From: Pseudomonas palleroniana
Lineage (GTDB): Bacteria > Pseudomonadota > Gammaproteobacteria > Pseudomonadales > Pseudomonadaceae
NCBI RefSeq assembly: GCF_003031675.1
Contig: NZ_PYWX01000090.1
Location: forward strand, 43,007 to 107,006
DNA length: 64,000 nucleotides
Direction of reading: 5' to 3'
The first letter of the stretch is position 1, and every line of letters starts with the position of its first letter. Positions 17,520 to 24,680 of the stretch are shown one piece after another. The notes below the pieces were generated by a model. It saw nothing but the letters and a program-made list of their open reading frames with translations. It was not told where the DNA came from and did not search any database. The position numbers were made by a program, and so were the translations under genes.

Positions 17520-18812
17520 ATGAACAGCAGAGTCGACGAAACCCCACATTTGCTCCGCCAGCGCGATCAATTCGTACCTCGCGGCCTGATCACCGCGCAT
17601 CCGCTGGTGATCGATCGCGCCCAGGGCGCCGAGTTGTGGGACGTGGAAGGCAAGCGCTATCTGGACTTCGTCGGCGGTATCGGCGTGTTGAACATCGGCC
17701 ATAACCATCCGCAAGTGGTGGCGGCGGTGCAGGCCCAGTTGCAGAAAGTCTCCCACGCCTGCTTCCAGGTGGTGGCGTACCAGCCTTATCTCGACCTGGC
17801 CCAGCGCCTGTGTGAACTGGTCGGTGGGGAGGACGATTACAAGGCGGCGTTTTTCACCTCCGGCGCCGAGGCGGTGGAGAATGCGGTGAAGATCGCTCGC
17901 GCCCATACCAATCGTTCGGCGGTCATCGCCTTCCGCGGCGGTTTCCATGGCCGTACGTTGCTGGGGACCACGCTCACCGGCATGAGCCAGCCGTACAAAC
18001 AGAACTTCGGGCCATTTGCGCCGGAGGTTTTCCATACCCCTTATCCCAATGCTTATCGCGGCGTGACCAGTGCACTGGCGCTCCAGGCGCTGGATGAATT
18101 GCTGGCCACCCAGGTTGCCCCGGAGCGCGTGGCGGCGATCATCATCGAACCGGTGCAGGGCGATGGCGGCTTCCTCTCGGCGCCGGCCGAGTTTCTCCAG
18201 GCGTTGCGTGCGTTGGCCGACAAGCACGGCATTGTGCTGATCCTGGATGAGATCCAGACCGGTTTCGGCCGCACCGGCACCTGGTTTGGTTTCCAGCACG
18301 CCGGAATCCAGCCTGACCTGGTGACCGTGGCCAAAAGCCTGGCCGGCGGTTTGCCGTTGTCCGGCGTGGTGGGCAAGGCCCACATCATGGATGCACCGCT
18401 GCCCGGTGGCCTGGGCGGCACCTACGGTGGCAACGCCTTGGCGTGCGCGGCGGCGCTGGCGGTGATCACGGCGTTCGAACAGGAGCAATTGCTGGCGCGC
18501 AGCCAAGTGCTGGGCGAACGCCTGCGTCAGGGCCTGCTGGGCTTGCAGGCGCGCTACCCGCGGATTGGTGATGTGCGCGGCACCGGTTTTATGCTGGCGA
18601 TCGAGCTGATCAAAGATGATTCGGCGCGCACCCCGGATGTCGAGCTGAATCAGCGGGTGATCGATGAAGCCCGCGCCGGTGGTTTGTTGGTGATCAAATG
18701 CGGCGTGCACCGCAACGTGCTGCGCTTCCTCGCGCCGCTGGTGGTGACCGAGGCGCAGGTCGACGAGGCCGTGCAGATTCTCGATGCAGCCTTGGCACGG
18801 GTCTTGAACTGA
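17520..18812 (+). CDS. Class III PLP aminotransferase, 4-aminobutyrate aminotransferase-like
   Basis: The 430-residue enzyme transfers the terminal amino group of an omega-amino acid to 2-oxoglutarate or pyruvate. It shows the class III signature ILDEIQTGFGRTG and the PLP-binding Lys in TVAKSLAGGLPLSG. The GFHGRTLLGTTLTG segment is as in GabT. I chose the ATG at 17520; the ATG at 17508 would add four residues. The downstream HAD gene starts 93 bases after its stop. Its product would be a semialdehyde, which fits the GabD-like dehydrogenase at 13792. Confidence 0.9.
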   Translation: MNSRVDETPHLLRQRDQFVPRGLITAHPLVIDRAQGAELWDVEGKRYLDFVGGIGVLNIGHNHPQVVAAVQAQLQKVSHACFQVVAYQPYLDLAQRLCELVGGEDDYKAAFFTSGAEAVENAVKIARAHTNRSAVIAFRGGFHGRTLLGTTLTGMSQPYKQNFGPFAPEVFHTPYPNAYRGVTSALALQALDELLATQVAPERVAAIIIEPVQGDGGFLSAPAEFLQALRALADKHGIVLILDEIQTGFGRTGTWFGFQHAGIQPDLVTVAKSLAGGLPLSGVVGKAHIMDAPLPGGLGGTYGGNALACAAALAVITAFEQEQLLARSQVLGERLRQGLLGLQARYPRIGDVRGTGFMLAIELIKDDSARTPDVELNQRVIDEARAGGLLVIKCGVHRNVLRFLAPLVVTEAQVDEAVQILDAALARVLN

Positions 18813-18905
18813 GCCAGGGCCCGCCTCGGGACCTGATGGCGGCACCGTCCGTGAACCGTTATGGCGCACGGACGACCACACTGCATCATTGGAGGCTTGA
18901 ACCGC

Positions 18906-19553
18906 ATGGGACTGACCGATTACCGCGCGTTGCTGATCGATTGTGATGGCGTCCTGGTGGATCGCGACTCGGGCGTGCTGGCGGCGTTGCAGCCGCTGCT
19001 CGACAGCCGGGGTGGCAAGCCGCCGCCTCGGGAAGAGGTACTGGCCGAGTTCCACACGGTGATCACGGGCCTGTACCCACGTTTTGCCGAGCTTGGCGTC
19101 AGCGGCATGTTGTGTTTCGCCCATCGGCAGCTGGCTGAGCGTTGGGGGCTGGCGGCCAATTGGGAGGAGGGGATGAGCTTTGCTCGTTCGGCAGGCAACT
19201 GGTCGCTGTTCGAAGATGCGCCCGGGGCAATGCTGTACTTGCGCAAGTTCTATCGCCTGCTGGTGCGTGGCGACCGCAATTTCGAAGACCGTGGGCTGTT
19301 GTGCGAGCGCCTGGGTATAGAAACCGACGATTTCATCTCACTGGTCGATGCCCAACAATGGCTTGACCAGCAAGGCCCGCAGGTCCAGCCTGTATTGCAT
19401 GTAACCCAACCTTCAGTGGACGCCGACCTGGCGCTGGATCGCTGCCTGATCGGCCGTCAGCGGGCTCGACAGCCCGTGCCGTGCGCGGCCGACTATTGCA
19501 TCAACAGCATGGCTGACTTGGTGGCTCAGCATCAGTTGTCGTTACGGCGCTGA
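18906..19553 (+). CDS. HAD-superfamily-like protein with degenerate motifs
   Basis: The 215-residue protein starts like a HAD hydrolase: LLIDCDGVLVD with the nucleophile D12 and D14. A helical cap region follows. Where motif II (LSNGD) is expected it reads LLVRGDRN, with the Ser/Thr replaced by Val, and no motif III Lys is seen in the following SLVDAQQWLDQQGPQ. The C-terminal half (QVQPVLHVTQPSVDADLALDRCLIG) does not have the usual DD motif. It may have lost phosphatase or dehalogenase activity, or belong to an unrecognised branch. The start at 18906 has GGAGG ten bases upstream. It sits between the aminotransferase and the Lrp regulator. Confidence 0.75.
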   Translation: MGLTDYRALLIDCDGVLVDRDSGVLAALQPLLDSRGGKPPPREEVLAEFHTVITGLYPRFAELGVSGMLCFAHRQLAERWGLAANWEEGMSFARSAGNWSLFEDAPGAMLYLRKFYRLLVRGDRNFEDRGLLCERLGIETDDFISLVDAQQWLDQQGPQVQPVLHVTQPSVDADLALDRCLIGRQRARQPVPCAADYCINSMADLVAQHQLSLRR

Positions 19554-19598
19554 TCTTGCTAGAAGATTGTCTTACAAACGGCAGTCAAGAGGTACGCA

Positions 19599-20087
19599 AT
19601 GGAAGGGCTCGTCAAGCTGGACCGGATTGACATCAGTATTCTGGTGGAATTGCAAAAAGACGGCCGGATGACCAACGTCAGCCTGGCCGATGCCGTGGGG
19701 TTGTCTGCAAGCCCGTGCCTGCAGAGGGTCAAGCGGTTGGAGTCAGCCGGGTATATCTCCAGCTACAAGGCGCATTTGAACCTGGCCAAGATCACCGATT
19801 CGGTCACGGTATTCACCGAAATCACCCTCAGCGACCACAAACGTGAAGATTTCGCCAAGTTCGAATCCAACATCCGCCTGGTGGACGAAGTGCTCGAATG
19901 CCACTTGATCAGTGGCGGCTACGACTATCTGGTGCGCTTCATGACCCGCAGCATCCAGCACTATCAGGAAGTTGTGGAGGGCTTGCTGGACAAGAACATC
20001 GGCATCTCAAAGTACTTCAGCTACATCGTGATCAAGTCACCGGTGTTGAAGGACGGTGTGCCGTTGCGCAAGCTTCTGCGCCACTGA
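19599..20087 (+). CDS. Lrp/AsnC-family transcriptional regulator
   Basis: The 162-residue protein is an Lrp-type regulator: an N-terminal helix-turn-helix (LDRIDISILVELQKDGRMTN, then LADAVGLSASPCLQRVKRLE) and a C-terminal RAM ligand domain with the LISGGYDYLVRF segment. Such proteins sense an amino acid and control transport or degradation genes. It is the last gene of the catabolic cluster and about 45 bases downstream of the degenerate HAD gene. I expect it to regulate the cluster, most likely its plus-strand operon; the effector is not known. Confidence 0.92.
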   Translation: MEGLVKLDRIDISILVELQKDGRMTNVSLADAVGLSASPCLQRVKRLESAGYISSYKAHLNLAKITDSVTVFTEITLSDHKREDFAKFESNIRLVDEVLECHLISGGYDYLVRFMTRSIQHYQEVVEGLLDKNIGISKYFSYIVIKSPVLKDGVPLRKLLRH

Positions 20088-20136
20088 CACCGTCCCGCGC
20101 AAGACATGGCCGGCGTGCTTGAAGCCGTCCATGCCC

Positions 20137-21330
20137 TCAAGTGCGTGTGCGCCAGTTCAGAATCAGCAGCGTCAATACCCCTGCCACAATCCCCCAGAAC
20201 GCCGAACCGATGGAAAACAAGGTAAAGCCTGACGCGGTGACCATAAAGGTGATCAGCGCCGCTTCGCGTTCCTTCGGTTCATTCATGGCGATGCTCAGGC
20301 CATTGATAATCGAGCCAAACAACGCCAAGGCGGCAATCGACAGCACCAACTCCTTGGGCAAGGCCGCAAACAACGCCGCCAACGTGGCGCCGAATACCCC
20401 CGCTATGCCATAGAACACACCGCACCAGACCGCGGCGGTATAGCGCTTGTTGCGGTCTTCATGGGCGTGGGGGCCCGTGCAGATCGCCGCGCTGATCGCC
20501 GCCAGGTTGATGCCGTGGGAGCCGAAGGGCGCCAGCACCAGCGAGGCCAGGCCGGTGGCAGTGATCAGCGGCGAGGCGGGCACGTTGTAGCCGTCGGCTC
20601 GCAACACGGCAACGCCGGGCATATTTTGTGAAGTCATTGCCACCACGAACAGCGGGATACCGATGCTGATGGTCGCCGCCAGCGAGAAGTGCGGCGTGGT
20701 CCACACAGGTGTCGCCACCTCCAGATGAAAGCCGCTGAAGTCCAGCAGGCCCATCAACCCCGACAGCAGCGTGCCGATGATCAGCGCGGCCAGCACCGCA
20801 TAGCGCGGTGACAGGCGCTTGATGATCAGATAAGTGAAAAACATCCCCAGTACCAGGCCGGTGCGATGCTGTGCGGCGACAAAAATCTCGCTGCCGATCT
20901 TGAACAGAATCCCGGCCAGCAATGCCGCCGCCAACGATGCGGGAATGCGTTTGACCAGCTTTTCAAAGCTGCCGGTCATCCCGCAGATCGTCACCAGCAC
21001 GGCGCACGTGATGAAGGCGCCGATGGCCTCGCCGTAACTCACGCCACCCAGGCTTGTAATCAACAGCGCCGCGCCGGGTGTGGACCAGGCGATGGTGATC
21101 GGTGTGCGGTAGCGCAGCGACAGGCCAATGCTGCACACCGCCATGCCGATGGAGATCGCCCAGATCCACGAAGAAATTTGTGCGCTGGTCAGACCGGCGG
21201 CTTGTCCGGCCTGGAACATCAGCACCAGGGAGCTGGTGTAGCCGGTCATCATGGCGATAAAGCCGGCGACGACGGCGGACGCGCAAGTGTCGGCCAGCGG
21301 GCGCAAAGGCGCGTGGGTGGCGTTGGACAT
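20137..21330 (-). CDS. benE: BenE-family benzoate/H+ symporter-like transporter
   Basis: The 397-residue protein is an integral membrane transporter with about 12 hydrophobic segments and the family features PITIAWSTPGAALL, SHGINLAAISAAICTGP and a C-terminal AFWGIVAGVLTLLILNW helix. BenE proteins are named for benzoate uptake, but members occur beside purine genes as well. Here it is divergent from a GntR regulator and next to guanine deaminase, so purine uptake cannot be ruled out; benzoate genes are not visible in the window. Confidence 0.85.
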   Translation of the reverse strand: MSNATHAPLRPLADTCASAVVAGFIAMMTGYTSSLVLMFQAGQAAGLTSAQISSWIWAISIGMAVCSIGLSLRYRTPITIAWSTPGAALLITSLGGVSYGEAIGAFITCAVLVTICGMTGSFEKLVKRIPASLAAALLAGILFKIGSEIFVAAQHRTGLVLGMFFTYLIIKRLSPRYAVLAALIIGTLLSGLMGLLDFSGFHLEVATPVWTTPHFSLAATISIGIPLFVVAMTSQNMPGVAVLRADGYNVPASPLITATGLASLVLAPFGSHGINLAAISAAICTGPHAHEDRNKRYTAAVWCGVFYGIAGVFGATLAALFAALPKELVLSIAALALFGSIINGLSIAMNEPKEREAALITFMVTASGFTLFSIGSAFWGIVAGVLTLLILNWRTRT

Positions 21331-21447
21331 GTGGGGGGTGTTCCTTTTACCGGAGAAATAGCGGATTCAAGCCTAAACTCAAACGTGACAAGGCATTGCA
21401 ATACAGCCGACACCGCAAACAGCCGTACAGTGTGTTGGCGTACTGGG

Positions 21448-21457
21448 TTGTGTACAA
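21448..21457. promoter_or_regulatory. Candidate GntR operator in the benE-gntR intergenic region
   Basis: TTGTGTACAA is an inverted TTGT/ACAA repeat with a two-base spacer, close to the TNGTNNNACNA form bound by FadR-subfamily GntR regulators. It lies between the divergent benE (start 21330) and GntR gene (start 21565), where autoregulation would be expected. TACAAT at 21453-21458 could be part of a promoter. This is a pattern match only. Confidence 0.4.
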
Positions 21458-21564
21458 TATGCGTTGTTTTTAGGTGATACTTGCCAGCGACCCGTTGTTG
21501 CCGTATTACCCTGAAGCTGCCGTATCACCGTTAATTCGCCGCCGTTCTCCAAACCCGAGTGCCC

Positions 21565-22329
21565 ATGAACGAACAGTTGCAACCTCTCAAGAAACAACCG
21601 CGTGCCGGCAAGGCCGGTCGCAGCGGAACCCAGGACGATATCGTCTACGCGCATATCTTCGAGGCGATCCTCGAACAACGCCTGGCGCCCGGAACCAAAT
21701 TGAGTGAAGAAGCACTGGGCGAGATCTTCGGCGTGAGCCGCACCATCATTCGTCGTGCACTTTCGCGCCTGGCCCATGAAGGCGTGGTGCTGTTGCGGCC
21801 CAATCGCGGTGCGGTGGTGGCCAGCCCGAGTGTGGAAGAGGCACGCCAGGTATTCCTGGCCCGGCGTCTGGTGGAGCGTGCGATCACCGAGTTGGCGGTG
21901 CAGCATGCTACCGCCGATCAGTTGGCCGAGTTGCGTCAGATGGTCAATGACGAGCGCGACAGTTTCTCCCGTGGCGACCGTGGCGCGGGCATCCGCCTCT
22001 CCGGTGAATTCCATCTGAAGCTGGCCGAAGCGGCGAAGAATGCGCCGCTGATCAGCTTCCAGCGCAGCCTGGTGTCCCAGACCTCATTGATCATCGCCCA
22101 GTACGAAAGCGGCAACCGCTCGCACTGTTCCTATGATGAGCACACCCAGCTGATCGACGCGATCGAAGCGCGCGACGCGACGCTGGCGGTGAACCTGATG
22201 ATGCACCACATGGATCACATCGACAGCAAGCTCAACCTCGATGAAGAGAGCGCATCGGATGACCTGCATGCGGTGTTCTCGCATTTGCTGCAGACCAAGA
22301 AGCCGGGGCGCTCGTCCATAAAGTTGTAA
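21565..22329 (+). CDS. GntR-family (FadR subfamily) transcriptional regulator
   Basis: The 254-residue protein has a winged helix-turn-helix (about residues 30-90, with FGVSRTIIRRALSRLAHEGVV as recognition part) and a C-terminal FCD ligand domain with the metal/ligand His residues in GEFHLKLAEAA and DEHTQLIDAIEARD. The ATG at 21565 is preferred over the GTG at 21559. It is divergent from the BenE transporter and upstream of the minus-strand guanine deaminase stop. It probably controls the transporter and perhaps the purine genes. Confidence 0.9.
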   Translation: MNEQLQPLKKQPRAGKAGRSGTQDDIVYAHIFEAILEQRLAPGTKLSEEALGEIFGVSRTIIRRALSRLAHEGVVLLRPNRGAVVASPSVEEARQVFLARRLVERAITELAVQHATADQLAELRQMVNDERDSFSRGDRGAGIRLSGEFHLKLAEAAKNAPLISFQRSLVSQTSLIIAQYESGNRSHCSYDEHTQLIDAIEARDATLAVNLMMHHMDHIDSKLNLDEESASDDLHAVFSHLLQTKKPGRSSIKL

Positions 22330-22339
22330 ACCCAATCAA

Positions 22340-22367
22340 TTGTGGAAGGGGCAAGCCCCTCCCACAA
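22340..22367. repeat. REP-type hairpin between the GntR and guaD genes
   Basis: TTGTGGAAGGGGC and GCCCCTCCCACAA form a near-perfect palindrome with a two-base loop, between convergent stops at 22329 and 22389. The GGGGC and CCCAC core resembles the other dispersed palindromes of this window. It may also act as a terminator. Confidence 0.7.
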
Positions 22368-22388
22368 TGCTGTGGGGTGTTGGTTGAG

Positions 22389-23693
22389 TCAGCGTTGGTG
22401 CACCAATTGGCCGGCTGCATACGTCTGCAACACCGTGCGGTCATCCCCCAGCGTCATCAACACAAACAACGTCTCGGCAATGTTATTGGCCTGCTTCAGG
22501 CGATAGCTCAGCAGTGGCGTGGCGTTGTAGTCCAGTACCAGGAAGTCCGCATCGGTGCCAGGTTGCAAGGTGCCGATCTTGTCTTCCAGGCGCAGTGCGC
22601 GCGCGCCGCCCAGGGTCGCCAGGTACAGCGACTTGAACGGGCTCAACCGCGCCCCCTGCAGCTGCATGACCTTGTAGGCTTCGTTCAAGGTTTGCAGGAG
22701 TGAGAAGCTGGTGCCGCCGCCCACGTCCGTGCCCAGCCCCACATTCAACTTGTGTTTCTCGGCCATCGGCAGGTTGAACAAGCCGCTGCCGAGGAAGAAG
22801 TTCGACGTCGGGCAGAACGCCACCGCCGAGCCGGTCTCGGCCAACCGCGCGCACTCTTCATCGCACAGATGCACGCCATGGGCGAACACCGAACGCTCAC
22901 CCAGCAGTTTGTAGTAGTCGTACACGTCCAGGTAGCCGTTGCGCTCCGGGAACAGCGCTTTCACCCATTCGACTTCCTGCTTGTTCTCACTGATGTGAGT
23001 CTGCATGTACAGGTCCGGGTATTCGCCGAGCAGTTGGCCGGCCAGCGCCAATTGTTCCGGTGTGCTGGTCGGCGCGAAGCGCGGCGTGACGGCATAGTGC
23101 AGGCGGCCTTTGCCATGCCAGCGTTCGATCAACGCCTTGCTTTCCTGGTAGCCGGATTCGGCGGTGTCGGTGAGGTAGTCCGGCGCATTGCGGTCCATCA
23201 TCACTTTGCCGGCGATCATGCGCAGGTCAAGCTTTTCGGCTGCTTCAAAGAACGCATTCACTGACTGCGGGTGCACGCTGCCGAACACCAATGCGGTGGT
23301 GGTGCCGTTGCGCAGCAGTTCCTTGATGAAAATATCGGCGACTTCCTCGGCGTGCGCCTTGTCGGCGAACTGGCTTTCGCACGGGAAGGTGTAGGTGTTG
23401 AGCCAGTCCAGCAACTGCTCGCCATAGGCGCCGACCATGCCGGTTTGCGGCAGGTGAATATGAGTGTCGATCAGGCCGGGAGTGATCAGCGCATCCTGGT
23501 AATGGGTGATGTCGATATCGGCGGGCAGGGTCGGCAGCAGGTCGCCGGCATGGCCGAGCGCGCTGATCTTGCCGTTTTCGATCACCAGCAGGCCGTCTTC
23601 GAAATACTCATAGGAGGCTTCGATCCCGACTTCAGCGGGGTCGGCGATGCTGTGCAGGAGGGCGGCACGGTAGGCTTTGCGAGTCAAAGGCAT
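22389..23693 (-). CDS. guaD: Guanine deaminase
   Basis: The 434-residue zinc amidohydrolase converts guanine to xanthine. Metal ligands and active-site motifs are visible: DTHIHLPQTGM, QTHISENKQEVEW, FAHGVHLCDEE and CPTSNFFLGSGLF, in the order of the amidohydrolase fold, and GLGTDVGGGTSFS near the end. The product is the substrate of the xanthine dehydrogenase encoded directly upstream (xdhA-xdhB-xdhC, in transcription order). The start at 23693 (MPLTRKAYRA) is preferred; an ATG six bases upstream is also possible. Only seven bases separate it from xdhC, so it is the last gene of the operon. Confidence 0.95.
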   Translation of the reverse strand: MPLTRKAYRAALLHSIADPAEVGIEASYEYFEDGLLVIENGKISALGHAGDLLPTLPADIDITHYQDALITPGLIDTHIHLPQTGMVGAYGEQLLDWLNTYTFPCESQFADKAHAEEVADIFIKELLRNGTTTALVFGSVHPQSVNAFFEAAEKLDLRMIAGKVMMDRNAPDYLTDTAESGYQESKALIERWHGKGRLHYAVTPRFAPTSTPEQLALAGQLLGEYPDLYMQTHISENKQEVEWVKALFPERNGYLDVYDYYKLLGERSVFAHGVHLCDEECARLAETGSAVAFCPTSNFFLGSGLFNLPMAEKHKLNVGLGTDVGGGTSFSLLQTLNEAYKVMQLQGARLSPFKSLYLATLGGARALRLEDKIGTLQPGTDADFLVLDYNATPLLSYRLKQANNIAETLFVLMTLGDDRTVLQTYAAGQLVHQR

Positions 23694-23700
23694 GGTCATC

Positions 23701-24558
23701 TCAATGCTTGGCAAAAGGAGTCGAAGCTTGGCTGCGACGGGACGCCGGCAGCAGCTTGGCAATGGGTTCGGCGCTCGCGGTGTGCTGGCCGAAATGGGCG
23801 TTATAGGTGGCGATGATTTCACCGGCGATGGAGATGGCGATCTCTGCCGGCAGCTTGCCCTTGACCTCGGTGAGGCCCATGGGGCAGCGCATGCGTTGCA
23901 GTTGTGCGGTGTCGAAGCCGTGATCACGCAGGCGGTGTTCGAACTTGACGCGTTTGGTCTTCGAACCGATCAGGCCGAAATACGCAAAGTCATTGCGCTT
24001 GAGCAGGGCGGCGGTCAGTTCCAGGTCCAGCGCATGGTTATGGGTCATGACGATGCAGTAACTACCCACCGGCAGGTCGGCAATTTCGTCCACCGGCTCT
24101 TCGCTGACGATTTTACGCACGCCCTGGGGGATGTGCTGCGGAAACTCCTGATCACGCGAATCGATCCAGCGCACCCGGCACGGCAGGCTCGCCAGCAACG
24201 GCACCAGCGCACGGCCGACATGGCCGGCGCCGAACACCGCGATTTGCGCCTGCACCTGGCCCATGGGTTCGAACAGCAGCACCGTCACGCCGCCGCAACA
24301 CTGGCCCAGGCTCGCGCCCAGGCTGAAGCGTTCCAGATGAGTGTTCTGCTGACCCCGCACGAGCATGTCGCGGGCGATCTGCATGGCCTTGTATTCCAGG
24401 TGCCCGCCGCCGATGGTGTCGAAGCTCTGCGCGGCGCTGATCACCATCTTGGAACCGGCATTGCGCGGCGTGGAGCCGAGTTCTTCGATGATGGTCACCA
24501 ACACGCAGGGTTCACCCTGGTTCTGCAGGTCGGCGAGGGCGCTGATCCAGTTGTTCAT
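23701..24558 (-). CDS. xdhC: Xanthine dehydrogenase accessory protein XdhC
   Basis: The 285-residue protein is an accessory factor that binds the molybdenum cofactor and inserts the sulfurated form into XdhB. It has the XdhC/CoxI N-terminal CVLVTIIEELGSTPRNAG segment and a C-terminal Rossmann-like domain (VAVFGAGHVGRALVPLL as AVFGAGHVGR). The ATG at 24558 has GGAGG eight bases upstream and is preferred to the GTG two codons earlier. The gene is separated from xdhB by a 107-bp palindromic repeat, so it may have reduced coupling with xdhB. Confidence 0.93.
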   Translation of the reverse strand: MNNWISALADLQNQGEPCVLVTIIEELGSTPRNAGSKMVISAAQSFDTIGGGHLEYKAMQIARDMLVRGQQNTHLERFSLGASLGQCCGGVTVLLFEPMGQVQAQIAVFGAGHVGRALVPLLASLPCRVRWIDSRDQEFPQHIPQGVRKIVSEEPVDEIADLPVGSYCIVMTHNHALDLELTAALLKRNDFAYFGLIGSKTKRVKFEHRLRDHGFDTAQLQRMRCPMGLTEVKGKLPAEIAISIAGEIIATYNAHFGQHTASAEPIAKLLPASRRSQASTPFAKH

Positions 24559-24573
24559 AGTCACCTCCAGTCA

Positions 24574-24680
24574 GATCGTTCCCACGCTCTGCGTGGGAAT
24601 GCATACCGTGACGCTCGGCGTCACAAGAGCGGACGCCGAGCGTCCAGGGCGGCATTCCCACGCAGAGCGTGGGAACGATC
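24574..24680. repeat. Palindromic REP-type element in the xdhB-xdhC gap
   Basis: GATCGTTCCCACGCTCTGCG at the left and its reverse complement at the right end form long arms. Between them lie a second inverted pair (GACGCTCGGCGTC and GACGCCGAGCGTC). The complex palindrome fills nearly the whole gap, and the xdhB stop codon (24679-24681) lies within its right arm. It is likely a dispersed extragenic palindrome of the genus. Confidence 0.85.
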
